Shown here: in pieces, positions 1 through 8,376 of the stretch | How positions within the stretch are numbered: position 1 is the first letter of the stretch | Layout of the letters: each line of letters opens with the position of its first letter | Source of the DNA: Proruminimicrobium sp964487915 | GTDB lineage: Bacteria > Elusimicrobiota > Endomicrobiia > Endomicrobiales > Endomicrobiaceae | Reading direction: 5' to 3' | Assembly (NCBI GenBank): GCA_964487915.1 | Contig: CAZASN010000002.1 | Location: forward strand, 248,001 to 312,000 | Length of the DNA: 64,000 bases | Made by a program: the position numbers and the translations under genes | Notes under the pieces: model-generated | Seen by the model: only the letters and a program-made list of their open reading frames with translations | Databases searched by the model: none | Told to the model about the DNA's origin: nothing

Positions 1-545
1 CGATGATATCCCAGATTGAAGAAATAAGGCAGGCAAACGATATTTTAAACCAGGCAAAGATTGAGCTGAGAAAAGAAGGCAAAAAATTTGACGAAAACAT
101 ACAGGTCGGCGCGATGGTAGAAGTCCCGTCGGTTGCCGTAGTAGCCGATATTATAGCCAAGGAAGTTGATTTTCTTTCAATAGGCACAAACGATCTAATC
201 CAGTACACGATGGCGGTTGACAGGGTAAACGAAGACGTTGCTTTTTTGTACGATCCTCTGCATCCTGCGATTTTAAGATTATTAAAAACAATAATTGACG
301 CCGGACATAACGCCGGCAAATCGGTCGGAATGTGCGGGGAAATGGCCGGTTCGCCGGAATTTTCAATCGCTCTTTTAGGACTCGGGCTTGACGAGTTCAG
401 CATGTCCGCGATACAAATTCCGAAAATTAAAAACGTCATAAGAAGCGTTTCAATGAAAGAGGCAAAAAATCTTGCCAACGAGCTTTTGAAATGTTCGGAC
501 AGAGCCGCGATTTCCGGAGTAATTAAAAAATTCAAATACAGATAA
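1..545 (+). CDS. ptsI: PTS enzyme I, C-terminal part (cut by window edge)
   Basis: This is the last 180 or so residues of phosphoenolpyruvate-protein phosphotransferase, the cytoplasmic enzyme that moves phosphate from PEP to HPr at the head of the PTS sugar-uptake cascade. The visible part is the PEP-binding TIM-barrel end. It shows GAMVEVPS (about residues 36-43 of the visible part), SIGTNDLIQY (59-68) and GMCGEMAG (109-116), where the Cys is the family's catalytic residue. The start lies upstream of the window and the reading frame is open to base 3. PEP synthase and pyruvate phosphate dikinase share the fold, but this spacing and the short C-terminus fit enzyme I best. The next gene follows after 17 bases. 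Confidence 0.9.
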   Translation, partial: MISQIEEIRQANDILNQAKIELRKEGKKFDENIQVGAMVEVPSVAVVADIIAKEVDFLSIGTNDLIQYTMAVDRVNEDVAFLYDPLHPAILRLLKTIIDAGHNAGKSVGMCGEMAGSPEFSIALLGLGLDEFSMSAIQIPKIKNVIRSVSMKEAKNLANELLKCSDRAAISGVIKKFKYR

Positions 546-562
546 TATAACGGGAGGATAAG

Positions 563-1123
563 ATGAAAAAAAGTATTTTTGCCGTAATAATGATATTTGT
601 TTTGACGGCGCCGTCGTTTGCTTTATCAAAATACGACGGGAAAACGGAAGCGGATATAAAGGCGGGCTTTATGATAAATCCGTCGTTAAAGACCGATGCC
701 GGCACAACCGATATGAATATGACGTTTTCAATAGGAACGGATTTTTATTATTACGCGGTTCCTTCAATAGCAATAGGGTTCGGAGCAAACAATATTTTCG
801 GAGCAAAAGTAAAAGACGGCGGAGACGAAGCGAAATATGAATTTTCAAATCTTTACTTTGCGTTAAAACCTAAAATATCTTTTGACGATTACAGCATTTA
901 TTATATCGGGCAGATAGGATACGGACTTATAAGAGCGACGGATTTTGCCGGCAGCGTTGAAAACGGTTTGTATTTCGGCATAGGAGTCGGGGTGGAGTAC
1001 GAGTCTTTAATATTTGAGATTTTGTATTCAGCAAATAACGGCAAACTTACGGCCGGTTCGGATTCTTCAGATATAACATATTCAACTTTGGCTTTAAACA
1101 TAGGATACAGGTTTCATTATTAA
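563..1123 (+). CDS. Small exported beta-barrel-like protein, copy 1 of 3
   Basis: A 186-residue protein that I cannot assign to a named family. It begins with a classical signal peptide (about residues 1-20, ending ...TAPSFA). The rest is alternating hydrophobic/polar strands rich in Gly, Tyr and Phe, ending in an aromatic stretch (NIGYRFHY), as in small 8-stranded outer-membrane barrels of the OmpW/OmpX type. A strong GGGAGGA ribosome site precedes the ATG. Two paralogues follow directly (1143 and 1747) with the same signal-peptide start, a central KPK block and a similar C-terminus. The three therefore look like a tandem duplication in one transcript ending at the hairpin near 2320. An outer-membrane location is inferred. 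Confidence 0.7.
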   Translation: MKKSIFAVIMIFVLTAPSFALSKYDGKTEADIKAGFMINPSLKTDAGTTDMNMTFSIGTDFYYYAVPSIAIGFGANNIFGAKVKDGGDEAKYEFSNLYFALKPKISFDDYSIYYIGQIGYGLIRATDFAGSVENGLYFGIGVGVEYESLIFEILYSANNGKLTAGSDSSDITYSTLALNIGYRFHY

Positions 1124-1142
1124 AAATGCCTGAGGAGGCAGA

Positions 1143-1685
1143 ATGAAAAAAAGTATTTTTGCGGTATTACTGATGTTTGTTTTGGCTGCGCCCGCCCTTT
1201 GCGAAACGCTGGAAGTTGTCGGCAAAGCCGGTTACGGTTTTAATTCAAAAATAGATAACGGCGGTACAAACATGGACGTCAACAGTCCTTTTGTGCTCGG
1301 CGCGGAAGGTTATGTGTATCTTCTCCCTTCAGTCGGAATCGGAGCCGGAATAAGCAATGTTTTTGACGCTGAAGTTAAAGATTCAAACGGTATCAAAATC
1401 GGAATGACGAACGTTTATGTTTCGGTAAAGCCGAAAATAGGGTTTATTGCCGACGTTTATTTATTGGGACAGTTCGGATACGGTCTTGTCAGAGTATCAG
1501 ATGTTGAAAAAGCGGAAAACGGAATATACTGGGGAGCGGGAGCAGGAGTGGAATTAATGTCGTGGGTTGTTGAAATAATATATTCAAACAATAAAATGAC
1601 GGTAAAGCCTTCTCCGTCGGACCCTCAGTTTGACGTTACGCATTCTATGGTAACTTTAAACGTAGGTTATAAATTTGCAATATAA
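1143..1685 (+). CDS. Small exported beta-barrel-like protein, copy 2 of 3
   Basis: A 180-residue paralogue of the preceding gene with the same lipophilic signal peptide (MKKSIFAVLL..., probable cleavage after ...PALC/ETL). It has a predicted all-beta body with repeated Gly-aromatic pairs (GQFGYGLVRVSD, YWGAGAGVEL) and ends NVGYKFAI. A GAGGAGG ribosome site lies 5-8 bases before ATG, only 19 bases after the previous stop, which supports co-transcription. It is clearly diverged from copies 1 and 3, so the duplications are not recent. Function unknown; a small outer-membrane barrel is the best structural guess. Confidence 0.7.
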   Translation: MKKSIFAVLLMFVLAAPALCETLEVVGKAGYGFNSKIDNGGTNMDVNSPFVLGAEGYVYLLPSVGIGAGISNVFDAEVKDSNGIKIGMTNVYVSVKPKIGFIADVYLLGQFGYGLVRVSDVEKAENGIYWGAGAGVELMSWVVEIIYSNNKMTVKPSPSDPQFDVTHSMVTLNVGYKFAI

Positions 1686-1746
1686 ATATGCTACAATGCA
1701 AACAAGGCAGTAAAATTGTTTCAAAATTTTTAAAAAGGAGAGGAAA

Positions 1747-2298
1747 ATGAAGAAAAGCATTTTGTCGGTTTTGTTGATGTTGGTTCTTGCATTGCCTGTT
1801 TTGGCAAGCGAGAAAGGCGCTATGGAAGCTGATGCAAAGTTGGGGATAGGATTGAATCCTACCGTAAAACCGGATAACGGCTCAAGTATGGATTTAAACA
1901 TGGCATTGGGATTGGGCGGCGATTTTTATTATTACGTTGATCCTTCAATAGCTATAGGCGCCGGTTTAATGTATGGCCTTGAAACGGCAATGAAAGATAA
2001 TTCTGATGTTAAAGTCGGTTTTACGAATATTTATTTTGCGGCAAAACCTAAAATGGCTTTAGATTCAGAAATTTTCAGCTGCATTTACGGTTTAGTGCAA
2101 ATCGGATACGGAATGCCGAGAGCTACTAATATTGACGATATAAAAGGCGGATTATATTGGGGTATAGGCGCAGGAACGGAAATAAAATCGTTTATAGTTG
2201 AATTGATTTACGGTTCAAATTCCGGAGAAGCTGAAGGCGGCAATAAATTTACCGCTACGGCAATTAATCTTAATTTAGGTTATAAATTCGCGTTATAA
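1747..2298 (+). CDS. Small exported beta-barrel-like protein, copy 3 of 3
   Basis: A 183-residue third paralogue. The signal peptide covers about residues 1-20 (ends LPVLAS). The mature part has strand-like Gly/aromatic alternation (GDFYYYVDPSIAIGAG, GLYWGIGAGTEI), and the C-terminus NLGYKFAL ends in a hydrophobic residue as BAM-inserted barrels do. AAAAAGGAGAGG precedes the ATG. The gene is followed after 20 bases by a rho-independent terminator that closes the three-gene set. Copies 1 and 3 share the YYYxxPSIAIG block more closely than copy 2 does. Confidence 0.7.
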   Translation: MKKSILSVLLMLVLALPVLASEKGAMEADAKLGIGLNPTVKPDNGSSMDLNMALGLGGDFYYYVDPSIAIGAGLMYGLETAMKDNSDVKVGFTNIYFAAKPKMALDSEIFSCIYGLVQIGYGMPRATNIDDIKGGLYWGIGAGTEIKSFIVELIYGSNSGEAEGGNKFTATAINLNLGYKFAL

Positions 2299-2316
2299 TA
2301 AAATGAATTTTAAAAC

Positions 2317-2350
2317 AAAAACCCGTGTCTTAAACGATACGGGTTTTTTG
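2317..2350 (+). terminator. Rho-independent terminator after the small barrel genes
   Basis: The stem ACCCGTGTC / GATACGGGT has a short TTAAAC-type loop followed directly by TTTTTTG. It lies 20 bases after the stop of the third small barrel gene and before the promoterless-looking start of the amidase gene. Confidence 0.85.
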
Positions 2351-2432
2351 TTTTTTATGCATATCGGGCGCTTAAAACGGCGTCAGATATTATATGATTT
2401 TAAAATGTTTTATATGCCGGAGGAGAACGAAT

Positions 2433-3533
2433 ATGGTTTTCTTTAAAAAGTTTTTTTATTTTTGCGCGCCGCTTGTTTTTCTGTCAGCGGCATTTTTGTT
2501 TTTTGTTGATGACGCCGGTTTTGCATGCAGCAGAGTATTGTCGGCAAATAACGGTCAGGCTGTTTTAGTGGGAAGAAATATGGACTGGCCTGAAAATGTA
2601 GACAGCGCTTTATGGTTTTTGCCGAAAGGAATTAAGCGCAGCGGTATTGACGGGCCAAACGCCGCAGTATGGTCTGCAAAATACGGCAGTATAGTTTTGG
2701 CATCCTCCGTAAAAGGACAGTCTTTTGCCGCCGACGGAATAAACGAAAAAGGTCTTGAAGCAAATTTGCTCTGGCTTAATGAAAGCGATTACGGAAAAAG
2801 GGACGAAACGCGGCCGGGATTGTCAATAGCTTTATGGGCTCAGTATATTCTTGATAATTATTCTACTGTTGAAGAAGCGGTAACCGCGATCAAACAGGAA
2901 AAAATCCAGATAGTTGACGTCAATATTCCTATGTATATTCCGACCGTAGGAACAACGATAACAAAAGCTTCTCTTCATCTTGCCCTTGCGGATAAAACCG
3001 GCGATTCGGCCGTTATAGAATATATAAACGGCAAACCGGTTATATATCATGACCGCGCCTATACCATTATGACCAATTCTCCGACGTTTGACAAACAGCG
3101 GGAAAATCTTAAACAGTATCAGGGATTCGGCGGAGATAAATCTTTGCCGGGAACTTCTCAGGCGACAGACCGTTTCGTAAGAGCGTCTTTTTATATGAAA
3201 AATTTGCCGCAGCCCAACAATCTCAGAGAAGCGCTTGCTTATGTTTTAAGCGTGACAAGAAATGCCTCGCAGCCTTTTATAGTTTCTTTGGATCCTAAAA
3301 ATCCCTACACTGCCGCTACGATATGGCGCACATTGGGAGATTTAACGAACGGATATTATTATTACGAGTCAACAATCAGCCCTTATCTTGTCTGGGCGGA
3401 TTTTGCGTCATTTAACGGTATCGCCGAAGCGATGAAAATAGATTTAAGCAAAAATCAGGATTACCACGGCAATGTTTCAAAACTTTTCAAAAAAGCCGAT
3501 TCGTCGGAATTAAAAGTGCCTAAATTTGACTGA
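2433..3533 (+). CDS. Secreted linear-amide C-N hydrolase (choloylglycine hydrolase/penicillin V acylase family)
   Basis: A 366-residue N-terminal-nucleophile amidase of the bile-salt-hydrolase/penicillin-acylase family, acting on linear amide bonds outside the cytoplasm. Residues 1-31 form a signal peptide ending ...DDAGFA, so cleavage would expose Cys32 (CSRVL) as the catalytic N-terminal nucleophile. The family motif GRNMDWPE follows about 16 residues later. I chose ATG 2433 because GGAGGAG sits 7 bases upstream; an ATG at 2394 is in frame but would add 13 residues before the signal peptide. The natural substrate cannot be read from sequence: bile salts, penicillin V or N-acyl signals are all possible. 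A strong terminator follows. Confidence 0.85.
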   Translation: MVFFKKFFYFCAPLVFLSAAFLFFVDDAGFACSRVLSANNGQAVLVGRNMDWPENVDSALWFLPKGIKRSGIDGPNAAVWSAKYGSIVLASSVKGQSFAADGINEKGLEANLLWLNESDYGKRDETRPGLSIALWAQYILDNYSTVEEAVTAIKQEKIQIVDVNIPMYIPTVGTTITKASLHLALADKTGDSAVIEYINGKPVIYHDRAYTIMTNSPTFDKQRENLKQYQGFGGDKSLPGTSQATDRFVRASFYMKNLPQPNNLREALAYVLSVTRNASQPFIVSLDPKNPYTAATIWRTLGDLTNGYYYYESTISPYLVWADFASFNGIAEAMKIDLSKNQDYHGNVSKLFKKADSSELKVPKFD

Positions 3534-3561
3534 CGAAAGTTTTTTGCCTGACAACTGCATT

Positions 3562-3594
3562 AAAAACCCCGCGCTCAAAACCGCGGGGTTTTTC
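3562..3594 (+). terminator. Rho-independent terminator after the amidase gene
   Basis: AAAAACCCCGCG and CGCGGGGTTTTT form a 12-bp perfect stem around an 8-base loop, followed by a T-rich tract. It separates the amidase from the mlaF transcript. Confidence 0.9.
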
Positions 3595-3607
3595 TTTTAA
3601 ATTAATA

Positions 3608-3635
3608 TTGAAAATACTGGCAAAAACCCTATAAA
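3608..3635 (+). promoter_or_regulatory. Probable sigma-70-type promoter for mlaF-mlaD-radA
   Basis: TTGAAA (3608-3613) and TATAAA (3630-3635) are 16 bases apart, about 20 bases before the mlaF ATG, which has no obvious Shine-Dalgarno site. Confidence 0.55.
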
Positions 3636-3654
3636 ATGTTATACAATACGTAAA

Positions 3655-4425
3655 ATGATAAAAGTGGAAAATCTTTATAAGTCGTTCGGCCCGAAACAAG
3701 TTTTAAGCGGAGTTAATTTGGAAGTTAAAGACGGCGAAACGCTTGTCGTTATAGGCGGCTCGGGAACCGGCAAAAGCATTTTGCTTAAAAATATCGTCGG
3801 ACTTATAAAACCTGATAAAGGAGCTATTTTTATTGACGGCGTTGATATAACAAAAGCCGATAAATTCGCTCTTTACGACATTCAAAAAAAAATGGGATAT
3901 TTGTTTCAGGAATCTGCGCTTTTTGATTCTCTGACGATAGAAGAAAACGTGGCGTTCGGTTTAAGAAATTTAACAAAATTGACCGAAGCCGAAATAAAAG
4001 AAAGAGTAAAACTTTGTCTGGCAATGGTCGGACTCAACGATATTGAACATTTAAAACCGTCGGCAATTTCAGGCGGCATGAAAAAAAGAGTAGGGCTTGC
4101 AAGAGCGATAGCGTATCAGCCGAAATATATTTTTTACGACGAACCGACGACAGGCCTTGACCCGATAATGTCAGACGTAATAGGCTCTCTTATAATGCAT
4201 TTAAAAAAAGAGCTTAAAATAACTTCAATAGTCGTGACTCACGATATGCAGTCGGCTTATAAAATAGCGGACAGAATTTTAATGCTGTACCAGGGTAAAA
4301 TTATTTTTAACGGAACGGTAGAAGAGGTAAAAAATACGCGTAACGAATATGTCAAACAGTTTGTTGAAGGGCTTATGCAGGGGCCTATCCCCGTTGAAAT
4401 GTCTTTTGATTTTGAGGAGAAATAA
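3655..4425 (+). CDS. mlaF: ABC transporter ATPase of the Mla phospholipid-transport type
   Basis: A 256-residue cytoplasmic ATPase that would drive lipid traffic between the inner and outer membranes. Walker A is GGSGTGKS (residues 34-41), the Q-loop region is YLFQESALFD, the signature is ISGGMKKRVGLARA, Walker B is YIFYDEPTTGLDP and the switch His is in VVTHDM. The length and the LFQESALFDSLT and SGGMKKR motifs are typical of MlaF/Ttg2A. The next gene, which starts 3 bases after this stop, is the MCE-domain partner. The permease mlaE, usually adjacent, is absent here; it must lie elsewhere or be missing. It probably starts the mlaF-mlaD-radA operon. Confidence 0.9.
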   Translation: MIKVENLYKSFGPKQVLSGVNLEVKDGETLVVIGGSGTGKSILLKNIVGLIKPDKGAIFIDGVDITKADKFALYDIQKKMGYLFQESALFDSLTIEENVAFGLRNLTKLTEAEIKERVKLCLAMVGLNDIEHLKPSAISGGMKKRVGLARAIAYQPKYIFYDEPTTGLDPIMSDVIGSLIMHLKKELKITSIVVTHDMQSAYKIADRILMLYQGKIIFNGTVEEVKNTRNEYVKQFVEGLMQGPIPVEMSFDFEEK

Positions 4426-4428
4426 TTC

Positions 4429-5766
4429 GTGACTAATGAATCAAAACTCGGTTTATTTGTAACTTTGGGAATTATCGCGGTCGCCGTTTCCATAATGCTG
4501 CTGGGGAATTTTGATTTTAAATCAAAATATACCATAAACGCCTATTTTGAAAACGCTTCGGGGCTTCCCAAAAAAGCAAAGGTAAAAATAGCCGGCGTTG
4601 ACGTAGGGAATATAAAAAATATCGTTTTGGAAAATGAAAAAGCGAAAATAATTTTAAACATTTCTTCGGACGTTAAAATATATTCCGACGGCGTCGCCAA
4701 AATAGTCGCAACCGGCATTATAGGAACAAAATATATTGAAATCGTTCCGGGTACTGCTTCAAATAAAATGCTTACGAACGGAGATTCAATAAAAACGCTC
4801 GGGTCCAGTTCTATTGAAGATATGATTGCCGGCGTTGTTGAGCAAGTAAATAAAGTTTTAAAGAACGTATCTTCCGGAGTGAACGAAGACTTCTTTAAAA
4901 ATCTTTCGGATACCGTTAAAAATCTTAAAAAAGTAAGCCAGACCATAGCCGATAAAGAAAAAGAAATCGGACAGATAATAAATAATTTCAATAAATTCTC
5001 GGGCGATCTTGCCGAAGTGACGAGCCAAAACAAAGAAGATATAAGAAAAATCGTTCTTGAAATTAAAAAAGTATCGCTGCAGCTTGACGAATTTATGACA
5101 AAGATAAATAAAGGCAAGGGAACGATCGGAACTTTGGTTAACGACGAAGAAATGGCGACCGAATTGAAACAGACGGTGTCAAGCATTAAAACTACGGTTG
5201 ACGAACTGAAAGCTACGTTCGGCAAAGCCAGCCGTCTTGAAATTGACTGGGAATATATGTACAGATATGACACGAGAGCCGAAAAGTCTTACAACGATTT
5301 CGGCATCAGGTTCAGACCAAATCCGAATAAATTTTATTATCTGGGTATTTCTAATATCGCCAATTCAAAAGACGTTTTGCCCGAAGACAGGGAAAATATA
5401 AATAAACTTGACGCTTTGCTGGGTTTCAGATCAAAATATTTTGAAATTTACGGCGGCGCCATAAGATCTACAGGCGGACTCGGCGCGGGATTCAGCCCCT
5501 ATAATCCGATAGCTGACACATACAGGAAACTTTATTTTAACGTTGAAATTTTTGATACAAATTCGCAGACTACCGATAAAAAACCTAACATAGCGGCGGG
5601 AGCGAGATTAGGGGTATTCCATTGGCTGTATGCCGGCGTTCAGGCGGAAAATATAACGTCCAAAACGTCATGGATGCCTTACGTTAAAGTGAAAATTACG
5701 GATAAGGATATTTCTTCCCTATTCGGAGTTGCGGCTATCGCCGCGACCAGCACGAGCACAAAATAA
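4429..5766 (+). CDS. mlaD: MCE-domain lipid-transport protein (MlaD-like, extended)
   Basis: A 445-residue membrane-anchored periplasmic protein. Residues about 8-27 form one N-terminal membrane helix (LGLFVTLGIIAVAVSIMLLG). The MCE domain follows (about 33-115, with AYFENASGLPKKAKVKIAGVDVGNI), then a long helical/coiled-coil stretch (about 130-265) and a C-terminal beta-rich part unlike E. coli MlaD, which is about 180 residues. The length fits the extended MCE proteins of other phyla, and the C-terminal barrel-like strands could contact the outer membrane. It starts at GTG 4429 with GAGGAGA just upstream inside mlaF. The stop overlaps the radA start by one base (TAATG). Confidence 0.85.
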   Translation: MTNESKLGLFVTLGIIAVAVSIMLLGNFDFKSKYTINAYFENASGLPKKAKVKIAGVDVGNIKNIVLENEKAKIILNISSDVKIYSDGVAKIVATGIIGTKYIEIVPGTASNKMLTNGDSIKTLGSSSIEDMIAGVVEQVNKVLKNVSSGVNEDFFKNLSDTVKNLKKVSQTIADKEKEIGQIINNFNKFSGDLAEVTSQNKEDIRKIVLEIKKVSLQLDEFMTKINKGKGTIGTLVNDEEMATELKQTVSSIKTTVDELKATFGKASRLEIDWEYMYRYDTRAEKSYNDFGIRFRPNPNKFYYLGISNIANSKDVLPEDRENINKLDALLGFRSKYFEIYGGAIRSTGGLGAGFSPYNPIADTYRKLYFNVEIFDTNSQTTDKKPNIAAGARLGVFHWLYAGVQAENITSKTSWMPYVKVKITDKDISSLFGVAAIAATSTSTK

Positions 5767-7136
5767 TGAAACCGTCTAAAATAAAAACAGTTTTCATGTG
5801 TCAAAATTGCGGTTATGAGTCTGCAAAGTGGCTCGGCAGATGTCCGGGATGCGGCAAATGGAACACGTTTGTTGAAGAAAAGCAGGCGGCAGGGACTTCT
5901 TCTTCATCCGCAACAAGACAGCTTACGGGTTTTTCTTCGGGGACGTTTGCGTTAAACGACGTTTCTGTTAAAAGTTTTGTAAGAGTCAAAACGAATATAA
6001 AAGAATTTGACAATATGATCGGCGGCGGAATTGTGCCGGGTTCTCTTACCCTTTTGGGAGGAGCTCCGGGAATAGGCAAATCAACTTTAATGCTGCAGAT
6101 TTCAAGCGCGCTTGCAAAAAACGGAACGGTTTTATATATTTCGGGCGAAGAATCGCTGTCGCAGATTAAATCTAGAGCCGAAAGATTAAAGGTTAATAAA
6201 GACGGCATTTTTTTAGCTTCCGAAACAAATTTAGAAAATATTATTGACGCCGTAAATAAAATAGAGCCGCCGTTTTTGATTATAGATTCCATACAGACGA
6301 TATATCATCCGGAACTGTCCGGAGCGCCGGGTTCGGTCGGGCAGGTAAGAGAATGCGCGGCGGAACTTTTGAGAATCGCAAAATCAAAACATATAACGGT
6401 ATTTCTGCTCGGACATGTTACAAAAGACGGAGATTTGGCCGGACCCAGAATTTTAGAACATATAGTTGACACCGTTTTATATTTTGAAAATGAAAAACAG
6501 CAGATTTACAGAATTTTAAGAGCTTATAAAAATAGATTCGGACCGACGAGCGAGATCGGTATTTTTGAAATGAAAGGCGACGGCCTTGCGGAAGTTTCAA
6601 ATCCTTCGCTCATATTCATTGGAGAAAGGTCAAACAACGTCGCGGGAAACGTCATAACGGCCTGCGTTGAAGGAACAAGACCTCTGCTTTTGGAAATACA
6701 GTCGCTTGTTTCAAGAACGAATTTCGGACTGCCCAGACGCATGGTTTCGGGATATGATTTAAACAGAGTCATAATTATAACGGCCGTGCTTGAAAAAAGA
6801 ATGGGAATTCCTCTTGAGAACCAGGATATATTTATAAATATAGCGGGCGGAATAAAAATAAAAGAAACGGCCTCGGATTTAGCGATTGCCTGCGCGATAG
6901 CTTCGGCAAACGCCAATTTTACTTGCCGTCCGAAAACGGTTGTTTTCGGAGAAGTGGGGCTTGCCGGCGAAGTCAGAGCCGTAAGCCAGATAAGAGAAAG
7001 ACTTTCGGAAGCCGAAAAACTCGGTTTTGAACAGGCGGTAATTCCGAAAAGTAATTTAAAAAGTTTGGAATATAAAGGCAAAATAGAAATCAGCGGCGTT
7101 GACACCGTTCAGGCGGCCGTCTCGCGAATAAAATAG
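5766..7136 (+). CDS. radA: DNA repair protein RadA/Sms
   Basis: A 456-residue RecA-family ATPase that processes recombination intermediates and branch migration. It has an N-terminal zinc finger (C12, C15, C26, C29: CQNCG...CPGCG), Walker A GGAPGIGKST (98-107), the RadA-specific KNRFGPTSEIGIFEM motif in the middle, and a C-terminal Lon-protease-like domain. Length and domain order match the usual enzyme. The ATG overlaps the mlaD stop by one base, so translation is probably coupled although the functions are unrelated. Confidence 0.96.
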   Translation: MKPSKIKTVFMCQNCGYESAKWLGRCPGCGKWNTFVEEKQAAGTSSSSATRQLTGFSSGTFALNDVSVKSFVRVKTNIKEFDNMIGGGIVPGSLTLLGGAPGIGKSTLMLQISSALAKNGTVLYISGEESLSQIKSRAERLKVNKDGIFLASETNLENIIDAVNKIEPPFLIIDSIQTIYHPELSGAPGSVGQVRECAAELLRIAKSKHITVFLLGHVTKDGDLAGPRILEHIVDTVLYFENEKQQIYRILRAYKNRFGPTSEIGIFEMKGDGLAEVSNPSLIFIGERSNNVAGNVITACVEGTRPLLLEIQSLVSRTNFGLPRRMVSGYDLNRVIIITAVLEKRMGIPLENQDIFINIAGGIKIKETASDLAIACAIASANANFTCRPKTVVFGEVGLAGEVRAVSQIRERLSEAEKLGFEQAVIPKSNLKSLEYKGKIEISGVDTVQAAVSRIK

Positions 7137-7173
7137 GATTTTTGAAACAAAGTTTTTAAAAAAGGAGTTTGCA

Positions 7174-8331
7174 ATGATAAGATTTTCAACAGCCGGCGAA
7201 TCCCACGGACAGGGGATTCTTGCCGTTCTTGAAGGAATTCCGTCAGGTCTTAACATAAATACCGAAGATATTGACGTTGATCTGGCAAGACGCCAAAAAG
7301 GATACGGCAGAGGCCAGAGAATGAAAATAGAAACAGATCATGTAACTATAATCTCAGGCGTTCGTCATGCCAGAACGCTCGGTTCTCCGATAACTTTATA
7401 CATAGCCAATAAAGACTGGGACAACTGGAGATCAATAATGTCTCCGATATCGGTTGATTTGGACGGTAAAAGTCTGCTTAAACCCAGACCCGGCCACGCC
7501 GATCTGGCAGGGCTCACAAAATACGGAGTATCCGATTTCAGGGATATTTTGGAAAGAGCGTCCGCAAGAGAAACGGCGGCAAGGGTTGCGGCGGGATCGG
7601 TATGCAGGGAATTGCTGAAAGAATTCGGCATTAATATTTATTCTTACGTTGAACAGATAGGCGGCGTATCGGCAAAAATTTCTTCAATTCCGAAGGAAAA
7701 GATACAGCATGAAGCCGAAATGTCTTTTGTAAGATGTCCTGATAAGACCGCTTCAAAAAAAATGATACAGATCATAAAAAAAGCAATGTCAAAAGGCGAT
7801 ACTCTGGGCGGAAAAATAAGAGTCATTGCGGAAAATATTCCGGTAGGGCTCGGAAGCCATACGCAGTGGGATATGAAATTGGACGGCCGGCTTGCGCAGA
7901 GTTTAATGGCTGTTCAGGCGGTAAAAGCGGTTGAATTCGGCATGGGAACGAAATTTGCCGGAGTTTTAGGATCCGACGCTCATGATGAAATTTTTTATTC
8001 AAAAAATAAATCTTTTTACAGAAAAACAAACAGGGCCGGCGGAACCGAAGGCGGAATAACAAACGGCGAAAATATTGAAATTTCATGCACGATGAAACCT
8101 ATACCTTCTCTGGTAAGACCTTTGAGATCAGTTAATTTAAGTTCAAAAAAGACGGAAAAAGCCGAGGCCGTAAGAAGCGACGCGTGCGCCGTTCCGGCAT
8201 GCGGAGTAGTCGCGGAAGCCGCCGTTGCTTTTGAACTTGCAAAAGCGATGAGAGAAAAATTCGGCGGAGACTGCCTGGAAGATATGAAAAATAATTTTAA
8301 TTTGTATATTGAAAGAATAAAAAGAATATAA
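7174..8331 (+). CDS. aroC: Chorismate synthase
   Basis: A 385-residue enzyme converting 5-enolpyruvylshikimate 3-phosphate to chorismate with reduced FMN, the last common step of aromatic biosynthesis. It shows the N-terminal signature STAGESHGQG, the RASARETAARVAAG block and the RAGGTEGGITNGENI block. An AAAAGGAG ribosome site lies 7 bases before ATG. No other aro genes are near, so it is an isolated housekeeping gene downstream of radA. Confidence 0.97.
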   Translation: MIRFSTAGESHGQGILAVLEGIPSGLNINTEDIDVDLARRQKGYGRGQRMKIETDHVTIISGVRHARTLGSPITLYIANKDWDNWRSIMSPISVDLDGKSLLKPRPGHADLAGLTKYGVSDFRDILERASARETAARVAAGSVCRELLKEFGINIYSYVEQIGGVSAKISSIPKEKIQHEAEMSFVRCPDKTASKKMIQIIKKAMSKGDTLGGKIRVIAENIPVGLGSHTQWDMKLDGRLAQSLMAVQAVKAVEFGMGTKFAGVLGSDAHDEIFYSKNKSFYRKTNRAGGTEGGITNGENIEISCTMKPIPSLVRPLRSVNLSSKKTEKAEAVRSDACAVPACGVVAEAAVAFELAKAMREKFGGDCLEDMKNNFNLYIERIKRI

Positions 8332-8376
8332 ATTATTATTTACATAAATAAAAAATTTAAAATAGGAGCCGAGAAA

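Noticed and set aside
4542..5273. Long minus-strand ORF (243 codons) opposite mlaD
   Set aside because: It mirrors the codon bias of mlaD, lacks a ribosome site and shows no motif; an antisense shadow.
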